Both the position numbers and the translations under genes were made by a program. A stretch of DNA of 64,000 bases from JACMOY01 sp038322575 (lineage in GTDB: Bacteria; Actinomycetota; Actinomycetes; Actinomycetales; Angustibacteraceae): assembly GCA_038322575.1 (NCBI GenBank), contig JBBQGB010000004.1:1-64000 (forward strand), read 5' to 3'. Below, in pieces: positions 1-7,838 of this stretch. Position 1 is the stretch's first letter; each line of letters opens with the position of its first letter. The notes beneath the pieces are model-generated. The model was not told the DNA's origin, made no database searches, and was given only the letters and a program-made list of their open reading frames with translations.

Positions 1-138
1 ATCGCCCGCAACATCACCGCCGTCGCCGACGCCGCCACCGCCACCACCAGCGGCGCCGCCAACACCGCCCAAGCAGCCAGCGAGCTCACCCGCATGGCCA
101 GCGACCTGCAGACCCTCGTCAACCAGTTCCGCTACTGA
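1..138 (+). CDS. Methyl-accepting chemotaxis protein, C-terminal end (partial)
   Basis: Only the last 45 codons are inside the window; the frame is open from base 1 and ends at TGA 136-138. The peptide is an Ala/Thr/Ser-rich amphipathic helix (IARNITAVADAA at its start, ending LVNQFRY). That is the usual end of a chemoreceptor signalling coiled coil, where IxxNI and the closing LxxLVxxFR heptads are typical. It lies 31 bp before cheB in the same direction, which supports the chemotaxis assignment. The sensory domain is off the left edge, so its ligand cannot be guessed. Confidence 0.8.
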   Translation: MARNITAVADAATATTSGAANTAQAASELTRMASDLQTLVNQFRY

Positions 139-169
139 CCCACCCGCCCCCTTCCGGATCGGTGCCCAC

Positions 170-1267
170 ATGAACCGCATCAAGGTGCTCGTCGTCGACG
201 ACTCCGTCGTCGTCCGTCGCCTGGTATCGGACGTGCTCGGCGAGGACCAGCGGATCGAGGTCGTCGGAGCCGCCGCGAACGGCAAGATCGCCCTGGCGAA
301 GATCCCGGCGCTGAACCCGGACATCATCACGCTCGACATCGAGATGCCCGAGATGGACGGCCTGGAGACGTTGCGGCACCTGCGTCGCGACCACCCTCTG
401 CTGCCGGCCATCATGTTCTCGACGTTGAGCGAGCGCGGCGCGAAGGCCACCTTCGAGGCGCTGGACCTGGGGGCGCGTGACTACGTCACCAAACCGGCCA
501 ACGTCGGCAGCGTGCAGGCCTCGATGGCCAGCATCCGCGAGCAGCTGATCCCGCGGATCGTGAGCCTGGCCGCGTCCAGCGGCCGTCGATCGGGGGCGTC
601 CGCCTCGACCGCGCTCCCGGCGCCGAGGCCGGCCGCGCCCGTCGGGCTCGTGACACGGGCCAGGGCCACCATCACCCCCCGGGTGCTCCTCATCGGGGTC
701 TCGACCGGTGGCCCGCAGGCGCTGGCCACCCTGCTGCCGATGCTGCCGGCCGACCTCCCCGTGCCCGTGCTCGTCGTCCAGCACATGCCCCCGGTCTTCA
801 CCCGGCTGCTCGCGGACCGGCTCGACGGAGTGTGCGGCCTCGCGGTGAGCGAGGCCGTCTCCGGCGACGCCGTCGAGGCCGGTCGGGTGCTCATCGCACC
901 AGGTGACCACCACCTGCGGGTGCGCCGCGGCCCGCACGGCGTGCGGGCCGTGCTCGACCAGGGCACTCCCGAGAACTTCTGCCGTCCGGCGGTCGACGTC
1001 CTGTTCCGCTCGGCGGTCGAGACCTACGAGGGGGCGTGCCTGGCTGTGGTGCTCACCGGCATGGGCTCGGACGGCGCACGCGGTGCCGGCGCGGTCGTCG
1101 CCGCCGGTGGCGAGGTGCTGGCCCAGGACGAGCGCAGCAGCGTGGTCTGGGGCATGCCCGGAGCCACCGCTGCTGCGGGGCACGCCAGCGCACTGCTCCC
1201 GCTGGATCAGATCGCCCGGGCGATCACCAGCCGGATCACCCCCGCGGTGGCAGGGCGCCGACCGTGA
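170..1267 (+). CDS. cheB: Chemotaxis protein-glutamate methylesterase/deamidase CheB
   Basis: The 365-residue protein has the two-domain CheB layout. Residues about 1-120 are a receiver domain with the phospho-acceptor Asp in TLDIEMPEMDG and the conserved Lys in VTKPAN. Residues about 170-360 are the esterase. Its catalytic triad is visible as Ser in GVSTGGPQAL, His in VVQHMPPVF and Asp in TGMGSDGARG. CheB removes methyl groups from receptor glutamates and is activated by CheA phosphorylation. It follows a receptor gene and its stop overlaps the cheR start (GTGA), so the two are probably co-translated. Length and motifs are normal for the family. Confidence 0.96.
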   Translation: MNRIKVLVVDDSVVVRRLVSDVLGEDQRIEVVGAAANGKIALAKIPALNPDIITLDIEMPEMDGLETLRHLRRDHPLLPAIMFSTLSERGAKATFEALDLGARDYVTKPANVGSVQASMASIREQLIPRIVSLAASSGRRSGASASTALPAPRPAAPVGLVTRARATITPRVLLIGVSTGGPQALATLLPMLPADLPVPVLVVQHMPPVFTRLLADRLDGVCGLAVSEAVSGDAVEAGRVLIAPGDHHLRVRRGPHGVRAVLDQGTPENFCRPAVDVLFRSAVETYEGACLAVVLTGMGSDGARGAGAVVAAGGEVLAQDERSSVVWGMPGATAAAGHASALLPLDQIARAITSRITPAVAGRRP

Positions 1268-2097
1268 GCATCACACCGTCGGACTTCCAGTACGTCAGCA
1301 CCATGGTGCGCCAGCGCTCGGCCATCGTGCTGAGCCCCGGCAAGGAGTACCTCGTGGAGTCCCGGCTGCTGCCGGTGGCCCGTGACGCCGGCGTCGCCGA
1401 CGTCAGCGAGCTGATCGCCGTCCTGCGCCGCTGCCCCGGTGGCCCGCTGCCCTCACAGGTCGTCGAGGCCATGACGACCAACGAGACGTCGTTCTTCCGC
1501 GACGTCCACCCGTTCACCGCGCTGTCGACCACGGTGCTGCCCGAGCTGCTGCAGGCCCGGGCCGCGAGCCGCAGGCTCAACGTGTGGTGCGCTGCGGCGT
1601 CCAGCGGGCAGGAGCCGTACAGCATCGCCATGCTGCTCGACGAGGCGCTGGCCGGGCGACCCGGCTGGCAGGTGCGGCTGCTGGCCACCGACATCAGCGA
1701 GCAGATGCTGGCCCGCACGCGTGCGGGCGTCTACAGCCAGCTGGAGGTCAACCGCGGGCTGCCGGCACCGCGGCTGGTCAAGCACTTCGCCCGTTCGGGC
1801 GCGGGCTGGCAGGTCGAGGCCCGGCTGCGGGCGATGGTCGAGTGCAGGCTGATGAACCTGGACGCCGCCTGGCCGCCCATGGCGCAGATGGACGTCATCT
1901 TCATCCGCAACGTGCTCATCTACTTCGACGTCCCCACCAAGCGCCGCATCCTGGAGCGCTGCCGCGCCGCGCTGGCGCCGGACGGCTACCTGTTCCTCGG
2001 CGGTGCCGAGACCACGCTCAACATCGACGACGCGTTCGAGCGCGTCCAGGTCGGGCAGGCACCCGCCTACCGACTGACCCGACGGAGGGAACCATGA
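1264..2097 (+). CDS. cheR: Chemotaxis protein methyltransferase CheR
   Basis: A GTG at 1264 overlapping the cheB stop gives a 277-residue protein beginning VSITPSDFQY, the normal CheR length; an in-frame upstream ATG would run through cheB and is not credible. The N-terminal helical domain covers about residues 1-75. The SAM-binding domain follows, with NETSFFRD, WCAAASSGQEPYS (the glycine loop), LLATDISEQML and NVLIYFD, all hallmark CheR motifs. It methylates receptor glutamates using S-adenosylmethionine, opposing CheB. Its stop overlaps the next start (ATGA), placing the three genes in one translationally coupled unit. Confidence 0.96.
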   Translation: MSITPSDFQYVSTMVRQRSAIVLSPGKEYLVESRLLPVARDAGVADVSELIAVLRRCPGGPLPSQVVEAMTTNETSFFRDVHPFTALSTTVLPELLQARAASRRLNVWCAAASSGQEPYSIAMLLDEALAGRPGWQVRLLATDISEQMLARTRAGVYSQLEVNRGLPAPRLVKHFARSGAGWQVEARLRAMVECRLMNLDAAWPPMAQMDVIFIRNVLIYFDVPTKRRILERCRAALAPDGYLFLGGAETTLNIDDAFERVQVGQAPAYRLTRRREP

Positions 2098-2543
2098 TGG
2101 GCCCAGATGCCGACGACCTGCGGCAGATCGTCGAGGACGTGCTGCTGTCGGTGACCGGCGCCGGCGCCGGCGACGCCCAACCCCCCGCGCCGGCGGACGG
2201 CCCGGTCGACGTGCTGGCGGGCATCCACATCAGCGGCGCGTGGAACGGCTCGGTGCTCGTCTGCTGGTCGAGCGCGCTCGCGGGCGACACCGCGGCGTCG
2301 ATGCTGGACGTGCCTGTCGGGGACCTGACCGACGCCGACCTCAGCGACGCGATCGGCGAGGTGGCGAACATGATCGGGGGCAGCGTCAAGGCGTTGCTCC
2401 CCGAGCCGAGCGTCCTGTCGCTGCCGATGGTCACGTTCGACGCCCGCCGGGCGACGGTGCCCGGCACCGAGCTGGTGCGCACGCTGGACCTCGGTACCAG
2501 CGGACGGCGGCTTCAGGTGCGTGTCCTGCAGCGAACGACGTGA
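2094..2543 (+). CDS. CheX-like chemotaxis phosphatase domain protein
   Basis: The 149-residue protein starts at the ATG overlapping the cheR stop (a second ATG follows directly at 2097). It contains SDAIGEVANMIGGSVKALL, which fits the ExxN signature helix of the CheC/CheX/FliY phosphatase family, here in a single copy as in CheX. A beta-rich stretch around residues 40-75 (HISGAWNGSVLVCW) also suits the fold. In the family the Glu and Asn pair drives hydrolysis of phospho-CheY. Coupling to cheB and cheR strongly supports a role in signal termination or adaptation. No CheY or CheA gene is present in the visible part. Confidence 0.82.
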   Translation: MMGPDADDLRQIVEDVLLSVTGAGAGDAQPPAPADGPVDVLAGIHISGAWNGSVLVCWSSALAGDTAASMLDVPVGDLTDADLSDAIGEVANMIGGSVKALLPEPSVLSLPMVTFDARRATVPGTELVRTLDLGTSGRRLQVRVLQRTT

Positions 2544-2547
2544 GTGA

Positions 2548-3750
2548 TCATCGACGTCCCGTGGCGAACCCGTAGCGGTCGGTGGCGACCTCACGCAGCA
2601 GGGCCCTCTCGACCTCGGCCGCGTCCAGCGGCGCGGTTCCCCGCGACATCCGCGCGCGCAGGAAGGCCAGCTCCGTGGACGCATCCTGGAAGGCGCGCAT
2701 GGCCCGCAGCCCCGGTGGCCCGGCCACCGACCGGGCCCAGGCGCGCGCCGCGCGCCGCTGCGGCATCGACGTCAGCATCGCGACCTCCGGCGCCGTGAAC
2801 CACCCGGTGCGCTCGTACACCTGCAGGTGCGAGCCGATCAGCCGGCTCTCGCGGCGTCGCGCCCACAGGGCGAACCCGACGGCGGCCGCGAAGATCGGCA
2901 TCTGCACCAGGACGTAGACGGTCACGAAGCCGCGCAGCCCGGCCACGGCGCTGAGGTTCCACAACGCGTGCAGACCGACGGCGCTCAGCCAGCCCACCAA
3001 CGGGGCCACCACCCGCAGCCACCGACGGCGGGTCGTGGCGGCCACCCCGAGGCCGATCCCGGTGGCCATGGTGAACATCGGGTGGGCGAACGGGCCGAAC
3101 ACCCCGCGCAGCACGAACGTCACGGCCAGCCCCGCGGTCCCGCTGTCCTGCAGGGCCCGGCCGAGGTAGAGCACGTTCTCGGTGAACGCGAACCCGATCC
3201 CGGCCAGGCCGGCGTAGACGATCCCGTCGACCACGCCGTCGAACTCGCGACGCCGCGCCAGCAGGACGAGCAGCACGACCGACCCCTTGGCGGTCTCCTC
3301 GACCCACGGCGCCACCAGCACCGCCGCCGTCGAGACGTCACCGCCGGCGTCGCGCAGCAGCACCGTCGAGTACGAGTTCACCAGCAGCGCCACGAAGGTC
3401 GCGACGACCGCGCCCCAGGCGAAGGCGAACAGCAGCAGGGACGTCGGCTCGGCCTCGAACCGGTCCAGCCACAGCAGGGCGGGCACCACGACGAACACGG
3501 GTACCAGGGCGACCACGAAGCCCGTCACCAGGCCGGTCAGGCCCGTGTCGGACCCGATGATCGCGAGCGTCACCAGCCCCAGGGCGGCGAACACCACCAC
3601 CACCAACGACATCAGCAGCAGCCGCACGACCCGGCTGCGGGCGCTGCGGCGCACCGCCCCCCCGCGGCGGACAGCAGCGGCCGCCGAGGGCACCGACGTC
3701 CATCCCTCGGCGAGCGTCGCGGTGGGGCCCTGCGGTGTCGGCGAGGTCAT
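2548..3750 (-). CDS. PrsW family intramembrane metalloprotease
   Basis: The 400-residue protein is taken from the ATG at 3750 (MTSPTPQGP). A TAGCCT -10 hexamer lies 8 bases upstream, so the mRNA may be leaderless; an earlier in-frame GTG would lie upstream of that promoter. After a basic N-terminus there are about eight hydrophobic segments. The PrsW motifs are present: WVEETAKG, FAFTENVLYLG and FAHPMFTM, supplying the presumed zinc-binding Glu and His residues inside the membrane. Family members cleave membrane-embedded substrates such as anti-sigma factors; the substrate here is unknown. The roughly 100-residue C-terminal tail is soluble and helical. It converges on the CheX-like gene with only 4 bp between stops. 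Confidence 0.85.
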   Translation of the reverse strand: MTSPTPQGPTATLAEGWTSVPSAAAAVRRGGAVRRSARSRVVRLLLMSLVVVVFAALGLVTLAIIGSDTGLTGLVTGFVVALVPVFVVVPALLWLDRFEAEPTSLLLFAFAWGAVVATFVALLVNSYSTVLLRDAGGDVSTAAVLVAPWVEETAKGSVVLLVLLARRREFDGVVDGIVYAGLAGIGFAFTENVLYLGRALQDSGTAGLAVTFVLRGVFGPFAHPMFTMATGIGLGVAATTRRRWLRVVAPLVGWLSAVGLHALWNLSAVAGLRGFVTVYVLVQMPIFAAAVGFALWARRRESRLIGSHLQVYERTGWFTAPEVAMLTSMPQRRAARAWARSVAGPPGLRAMRAFQDASTELAFLRARMSRGTAPLDAAEVERALLREVATDRYGFATGRR

Positions 3751-3786
3751 GGCTGGCAAGGCTAGACCCGCCCGTACGCTGGCGCC

Positions 3787-3987
3787 GTGGGTCGACACGG
3801 GCAGCCCCCGCCGCGACGGACGGTCCCGTGGGAGCTCGTCGGCTGGGGCCTGTTCGCTGCGGCCGTCGCCGTCGGGGTGGCCCTGTGGGCCGGAGCCCCG
3901 TGGCCGGTCGCGGCCTTCGTGGCGACGACCGGGCTGGTGGGCCTCGGCCTGATCGCGGTGCTGACGAACACCGGTTCGCGCGAGTGA
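3787..3987 (+). CDS. Small two-TM membrane protein
   Basis: The 66-residue protein (GTG start) has a basic Pro/Arg-rich N-terminus and two hydrophobic helices (WELVGWGLFAAAVAVGVALW and PVAAFVATTGLVGLGLIAVL) joined by a short turn. A TACGCT hexamer at 3775-3780 ends 6 bases before the GTG, consistent with a leaderless transcript. It sits between divergent prsW and downstream orn. I do not recognise a named family. The assignment as a real gene rests on the promoter position, the membrane pattern and the way it fills the gap exactly. Confidence 0.6.
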   Translation: MGRHGQPPPRRTVPWELVGWGLFAAAVAVGVALWAGAPWPVAAFVATTGLVGLGLIAVLTNTGSRE

Positions 3988-4003
3988 CCTCTAGGGTGGG
4001 CGG

Positions 4004-4621
4004 GTGGACCCCAAGAGCGAGCGCATCGTGTGGATCGACTGCGAGATGACGGGCCTGGACCTCGAGAGGGACGCGCTGATCGAGGTGGCGGCCCTGGTGA
4101 CCGACTCCGAGCTGACGATCCTCGGTGACGGCGTCGACGTCGTCATCGCGTGCGACGAGCAGGCGCTGGAGTCGATGCCGGACGTCGTCCGCGAGATGCA
4201 CACCAGCAGCGGCCTGCTCGACGAGCTGGCCGCCGGCGTCACGATGGCGCAGGCGCAGGACATGGTCATGGCGTACGTCCGCGAGTGGGTGCCCGATCCG
4301 CGCAAGGCACCGCTGGCGGGCAACACGGTCGGCACCGACCGCGGGTTCCTGGCACGCGACATGCCCGAGCTCGAGCAGCACCTGCACTACCGGATCATCG
4401 ACGTCAGCTCGGTCAAGGAGCTCTCGCGCCGCTGGTTCCCCCGGGCGTACTACAACGCGCCCAAGAAGAACGGCGGCCACCGGGCCCTGATCGACATCCG
4501 CGAGAGCATCGAGGAGCTGCGGTACTACCGCGAGGCGGTCTTCGTCCCGGCTCCGGGGCCGGACTCGGCGACGGCACGGCGGATCGCAGCGGCGCTGGCC
4601 GCACCGACCATCACGACCTGA
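4004..4621 (+). CDS. orn: Oligoribonuclease
   Basis: The 205-residue DEDDh exonuclease degrades the last 2- to 5-nucleotide RNA fragments, including pGpG, to mononucleotides. Exo I is visible as IVWIDCEMTGLDLERD at the N-terminus; the terminal catalytic His and Asp lie in GGHRALIDIRESIEELRYYR. The extension after residue 185 is short and Ala-rich. The GTG at 4004 is preceded by TAGGGT at 3992-3997 with a 6-base gap, so the mRNA is probably leaderless and has its own promoter despite lying 16 bp after the small membrane gene. Length matches actinobacterial Orn. Confidence 0.96.
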   Translation: MDPKSERIVWIDCEMTGLDLERDALIEVAALVTDSELTILGDGVDVVIACDEQALESMPDVVREMHTSSGLLDELAAGVTMAQAQDMVMAYVREWVPDPRKAPLAGNTVGTDRGFLARDMPELEQHLHYRIIDVSSVKELSRRWFPRAYYNAPKKNGGHRALIDIRESIEELRYYREAVFVPAPGPDSATARRIAAALAAPTITT

Positions 4622-4651
4622 TGCCGGGTCCGCCCCGTGCGCCGGACCCGG

Positions 4652-4657
4652 TAGGCT
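4652..4657 (+). promoter_or_regulatory. Candidate -10 element for tRNA-His
   Basis: TAGGCT lies 42 bp upstream of the mature tRNA end in the only gap between orn and the tRNA. It matches the hexamer seen before other genes here. The -35 is not clear. Confidence 0.4.
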
Positions 4658-4698
4658 GACGAGCGCACCGCCGGTCACGGCCGACGGCGCGGGTTCTT

Positions 4699-4775
4699 GG
4701 TGGGTGTAGCTCAGCTGGTAGAGCGTCCGGTTGTGGTCCGGGATGTCGCGGGTTCAAGTCCCGTCACTCACCCCA
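4699..4775 (+). tRNA. tRNA-His (GTG anticodon)
   Basis: A full cloverleaf is readable. Acceptor GTGGGTG (4700-4706) pairs with CACTCAC with one G-U, there is an extra G-1 at 4699 opposite C73, and the 3' CCA is encoded at 4773-4775. The anticodon GTG is at 4733-4735 and the T-loop TTCAAGT is intact. G-1 and C73 are the identity features of tRNA-His. The following 150 bases up to the next gene show nothing coding. Confidence 0.97.
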
Positions 4776-4929
4776 AGGCAGTACGTGCACGTCGCGCCGT
4801 CAGCCTCGGCCGACCTCTCACCCCGTCGCCAGGCCCCCTGCACGAAGTTTCTGGCCGTTGCTGCCGCTCGGACCCGGGCGGAGATACCGTTCAAGCGGAC
4901 GGGGACGGTTGTCGACCTGAGGCGGTGCG

Positions 4930-5895
4930 ATGGGCGGCACAGGTGTGAGGGGCGCGGGATCCCTGACGACGCCGCTGCGACCGGAGCCCCAGAGCGCACC
5001 GCGGGCGCGGGCCGTCGTGCGAGAGGTGCTCACCGGCACCGCCGCCGAAGGGGTGCTCGACCTCGCCGAGCTGTGCGTCTCCGAGCTGGTCACCAACGCC
5101 GTGCTGCACGCCGGCACCGACCTCGAGCTCGAGATCAGCTACGACCCCACCAGCGTCCGGCTCAGCGTCAGCGACCTGTCGCACAACCTCCCGGTGCTCG
5201 CGCGGCACTCCAGCACGGCCTCGACCGGCCGCGGGCTCGCGATGGTCGCGGCCGTCTCGGACTCGTGGGGCGTGGACGAGGCCAACGGCACCGGCAAGAC
5301 CGTGTGGTGCGTGCTGCGCGAGCACGACGTCGACGCTGCCGTCCTGGACATCGGCGACGTCATGGACGCCTGGGAGCTCTCGAGCGCCGAGGTGACCAAG
5401 CCGCGCGCCGCACCTCGCGACCACAGCCTCACCTCGACCGTCGTGACCCTCACCGAGTACCCGGTCGACCTTGGCCTGGGCCTGCAGGAGCACTATGAGG
5501 CCGTCGTGCGCGAGTGCCAGCTGCTGGCCGCCCCGCGGGACGACGCCGCCGCCGTCCTGCCAGACCGGTTGCTGCGCCTGGCCCTCGCGCTCGCCCAGCG
5601 GTACACCGAGGAGCTGTCCGACCTGGCGCGACCTGACCCGCGGCGGCTGGCGGCTCAGGCTCGCGGCGACGACGCGGTCGACCTCACCTACGAGGTCACC
5701 CCCGAGCTGGTGACCCGACTGCGCAGCTGGCAGCAGGTGCTGGACGACGTCGACGAGTTCTCGCGTCGCGGCGACCTGCTCGCGCCCACGATCCCGCCCC
5801 CCCTGGCCCGGCTGCGCACCTGGGCGCTGGGCGAGTTCGTCCGGCAGAGCGCCGGGGCGCCGCCGACGCCGTGGCCGGGACCCGCCGCGGGGTGA
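4930..5895 (+). CDS. HATPase-domain regulatory protein (anti-sigma-factor-like) with unknown C-terminal domain
   Basis: The 321-residue protein has an N-terminal HATPase_c_2-type domain (about residues 15-135): LAELCVSELVTNAVLHA is the N-box, STGRGLAMVAAVSDSWGV the G2-like loop, and NGTGKTVWCVL the closing strand. The G1 box, usually DxGxG, reads VSDLSHNLPVL and lacks the glycines. Relatives are RsbW-like kinases or single-domain HATPase regulators common in actinomycetes. Residues about 165-310 form a helical domain that I do not recognise. No sigma factor or anti-anti-sigma partner lies beside it; its neighbours are tRNA-His and a convergent polyketide synthase gene. Confidence 0.72.
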   Translation: MGGTGVRGAGSLTTPLRPEPQSAPRARAVVREVLTGTAAEGVLDLAELCVSELVTNAVLHAGTDLELEISYDPTSVRLSVSDLSHNLPVLARHSSTASTGRGLAMVAAVSDSWGVDEANGTGKTVWCVLREHDVDAAVLDIGDVMDAWELSSAEVTKPRAAPRDHSLTSTVVTLTEYPVDLGLGLQEHYEAVVRECQLLAAPRDDAAAVLPDRLLRLALALAQRYTEELSDLARPDPRRLAAQARGDDAVDLTYEVTPELVTRLRSWQQVLDDVDEFSRRGDLLAPTIPPPLARLRTWALGEFVRQSAGAPPTPWPGPAAG

Positions 5896-5941
5896 GCGCC
5901 GGCATGCAGGTCCGAGCGGGGCCCACCTCGGGCGAGTGAGC

Positions 5942-7009
5942 TCAGGTGGCGCGCAGCAGCGCCGCGTACAGCGTCAGCCCCGGCCCAAAGGCCATCGCGA
6001 CGAGCAGTGAGCCGGGGCCGACGTCGCCGTCCGCCACCAGCTTCTCGACCACCAGCAGGACCGTCGCGCTCGAGCAGTTGCCGTAGTCGCGCAGGACCTC
6101 CCGGCTGGCCGTCATCGCCTCGGGCGCGAGGTCGAGCCGGTCCTGGACCACGTCGAGGATGCGTGGGCCGCCGGGGTGAACCGCCCAGGCGTCGACGTCC
6201 GCGATCTGGCACCCGTTGCGTCGCAGCAGGTCTGACACCACGTCACGGACGTGTACTGCCAGGACGTCGGGCACCCGCGGTGACAGGCCCATCTTGAATC
6301 CCAGGTCGGTGACGTCCCAGGTCATGTGGTCGCTCGTCGACACGTCCGTGCGGGCGATGACGTCGACGACCTCCAGGCCCGGCCGGCCCGGCTCGACGAC
6401 CACGGCCGCGGCGGCGTCGCTGAACAGCGCGTGCGCCACCATCTGCTGCAGGTCGTCCGACGACGGCGACCCCGACCGCGCGCTGTCGGTCGGCGGCTGG
6501 ACGTGCAGGCTGGTGAGCTCGAGGCAGAGCAGCACCGTCGGTCGCTGCCGTGCCGTGGCGTGGTCGGCGACGGCACCGAGCCCGGGAAGGGCCGCGTAGC
6601 AACCCATGTGGCCGATCATCAGGCGTTGCACGTCAACCGTCATGCCGAGGTCGCGGGCGAGCAGGATGTCCAGACCCGGTGTGGCGTAACCCGTGCACGA
6701 CACCACGCCGAACAGGCCGACCTCCGCGGCGTCCAGACCGGCCGAGGCCAACGCGGACGACACGGCCTCCTTGCCCAGGGGTACGGCCTCTTCGACGAAC
6801 CGGCGCATCCGCGCCCCCGTCGAGACCGCGCTGATGTCCTCGCGGGTGGGGTCGACGACACCGTGTCGGGTCGTGATGCCCGACGACTGCCAGACCCGCC
6901 TCGCGACGCGGTTGTCGGCGTAGTGCTCGCGGAAGTAGCCGTCCCACAACGCCTGCTGACCCATCGGCGCCGGTACCGCGTGACCGGCGCCCGTCACTCG
7001 TGAGGTCAT
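5942..7009 (-). CDS. Type III polyketide synthase (chalcone/stilbene synthase family)
   Basis: The 355-residue protein starts at MTSRVTGAGH. The thiolase-fold catalytic triad is complete: Cys in FGVVSCTGYATPGLD, His in AWAVHPGGPRILD and Asn in DYGNCSSATVLLV. The closing MAFGPGLTLYAALL matches the family GFGPG loop. Such enzymes extend an acyl-CoA with malonyl units and cyclise it to a resorcinol, pyrone or quinone precursor. The start overlaps the stop of the methyltransferase gene by one base (TGATG), so the two are coupled. A longer in-frame reading would run through the methyltransferase and is rejected. Product is unknown; an alkylresorcinol/pyrone-type lipid is the likeliest class. Confidence 0.93.
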   Translation of the reverse strand: MTSRVTGAGHAVPAPMGQQALWDGYFREHYADNRVARRVWQSSGITTRHGVVDPTREDISAVSTGARMRRFVEEAVPLGKEAVSSALASAGLDAAEVGLFGVVSCTGYATPGLDILLARDLGMTVDVQRLMIGHMGCYAALPGLGAVADHATARQRPTVLLCLELTSLHVQPPTDSARSGSPSSDDLQQMVAHALFSDAAAAVVVEPGRPGLEVVDVIARTDVSTSDHMTWDVTDLGFKMGLSPRVPDVLAVHVRDVVSDLLRRNGCQIADVDAWAVHPGGPRILDVVQDRLDLAPEAMTASREVLRDYGNCSSATVLLVVEKLVADGDVGPGSLLVAMAFGPGLTLYAALLRAT

Positions 7010-7719
7010 CAGCGCACCTGCTTGGTGCCGTGGGCCTGGAACAGCCCGGCCGTCGAGCGGGTCGTCAGCATGCGCACGTCGGGACGCCGTCCGGTCAGCC
7101 AGGCGAGGTAGTCCGTCACGCTCAACCGCAGGCCGGTGACGGTGAGGTCGACGCCCAGCCGGGCGCACTGGGCGACCAGTCGCGCACGGTCGACGAACAG
7201 GCCACCGTCGTGCAGCCGCGGGGGTGGTCCGCCCGGCAGGCGTTCGGCGACCGTGATGCTGCTGAACCGCCCCCACCAGGTGTCGGCGATGGTGTCGATC
7301 ACCAGCGTGCCCCCGGGCCGCAGGACGCGCACCGCGTCGGCCACGACGGCAGCAGGGTCGTCGACGTGCTCGAGCACCTCGCCGGCGACGACCACGTCCG
7401 CCACCGCGCTGGCCAGCGGCAGCCGCGTCACGTCGGCGCGCACCGGTGCGACGCCGTGACCCGCGGCGATCCGCAGCGAGCCCTCCGACAGGTCGAGGCC
7501 GAGGTGGCGGTAGCCCAGCCGACCGGCGTGCGGCGCCATGAGTCCCCCACCGCAGGCGAGGTCGACCAGCACGGCGCCAGGGTGCGTCGCCGGCGGCACC
7601 AGTCGCGCCCGCGCCGTGCTGATCCAGTGCAGCATCGCGAAGGCACCGCGCGGTGCCCACCAGTGCTCGAGCAGGTCGTCGTACTGCCGGGGGTCGTTGC
7701 GGGCGCGCACCGTCACCAT
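7009..7719 (-). CDS. SAM-dependent class I methyltransferase
   Basis: The 236-residue protein carries the Rossmann motif I VLVDLACGGGLMAPHAGRLG and the acidic end of strand 2 (HLGLDLSEGSL). The post-I strand is ADVVVAGEVLEHVDDPAAV, with RVLRPGGTLVIDTI after it, giving the UbiG-like pattern. It precedes and is coupled to the type III polyketide synthase gene, so it probably O- or C-methylates the polyketide or its prenylated product. An AAGGGG-type ribosome site lies 7 bases before the ATG. The 119 bp between this gene and the divergent UbiA gene should contain both promoters. Confidence 0.88.
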   Translation of the reverse strand: MVTVRARNDPRQYDDLLEHWWAPRGAFAMLHWISTARARLVPPATHPGAVLVDLACGGGLMAPHAGRLGYRHLGLDLSEGSLRIAAGHGVAPVRADVTRLPLASAVADVVVAGEVLEHVDDPAAVVADAVRVLRPGGTLVIDTIADTWWGRFSSITVAERLPGGPPPRLHDGGLFVDRARLVAQCARLGVDLTVTGLRLSVTDYLAWLTGRRPDVRMLTTRSTAGLFQAHGTKQVR

Positions 7720-7838
7720 CGTCAGCCCCTTCCGCCACCGGCGTGGCGCCGACGAACCCGTCTGCGAGACAGTAACCCGCGGGCAGCCGGTCGGCTCGTC
7801 GCAAGCGTGCCGAGCGGGGCCGGACGACGGGGGGGCAG

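Noticed and set aside
119..1183. Long minus-strand frame opposite cheB
   Set aside because: Composition is His/Arg/Gly-rich shadow coding; cheB on the plus strand has all catalytic motifs.
5896..5941. 6-bp CCACCT/AGGTGG hairpin at the convergent ends of the HATPase and PKS genes
   Set aside because: Short stem that overlaps the PKS stop; too weak to call a terminator.
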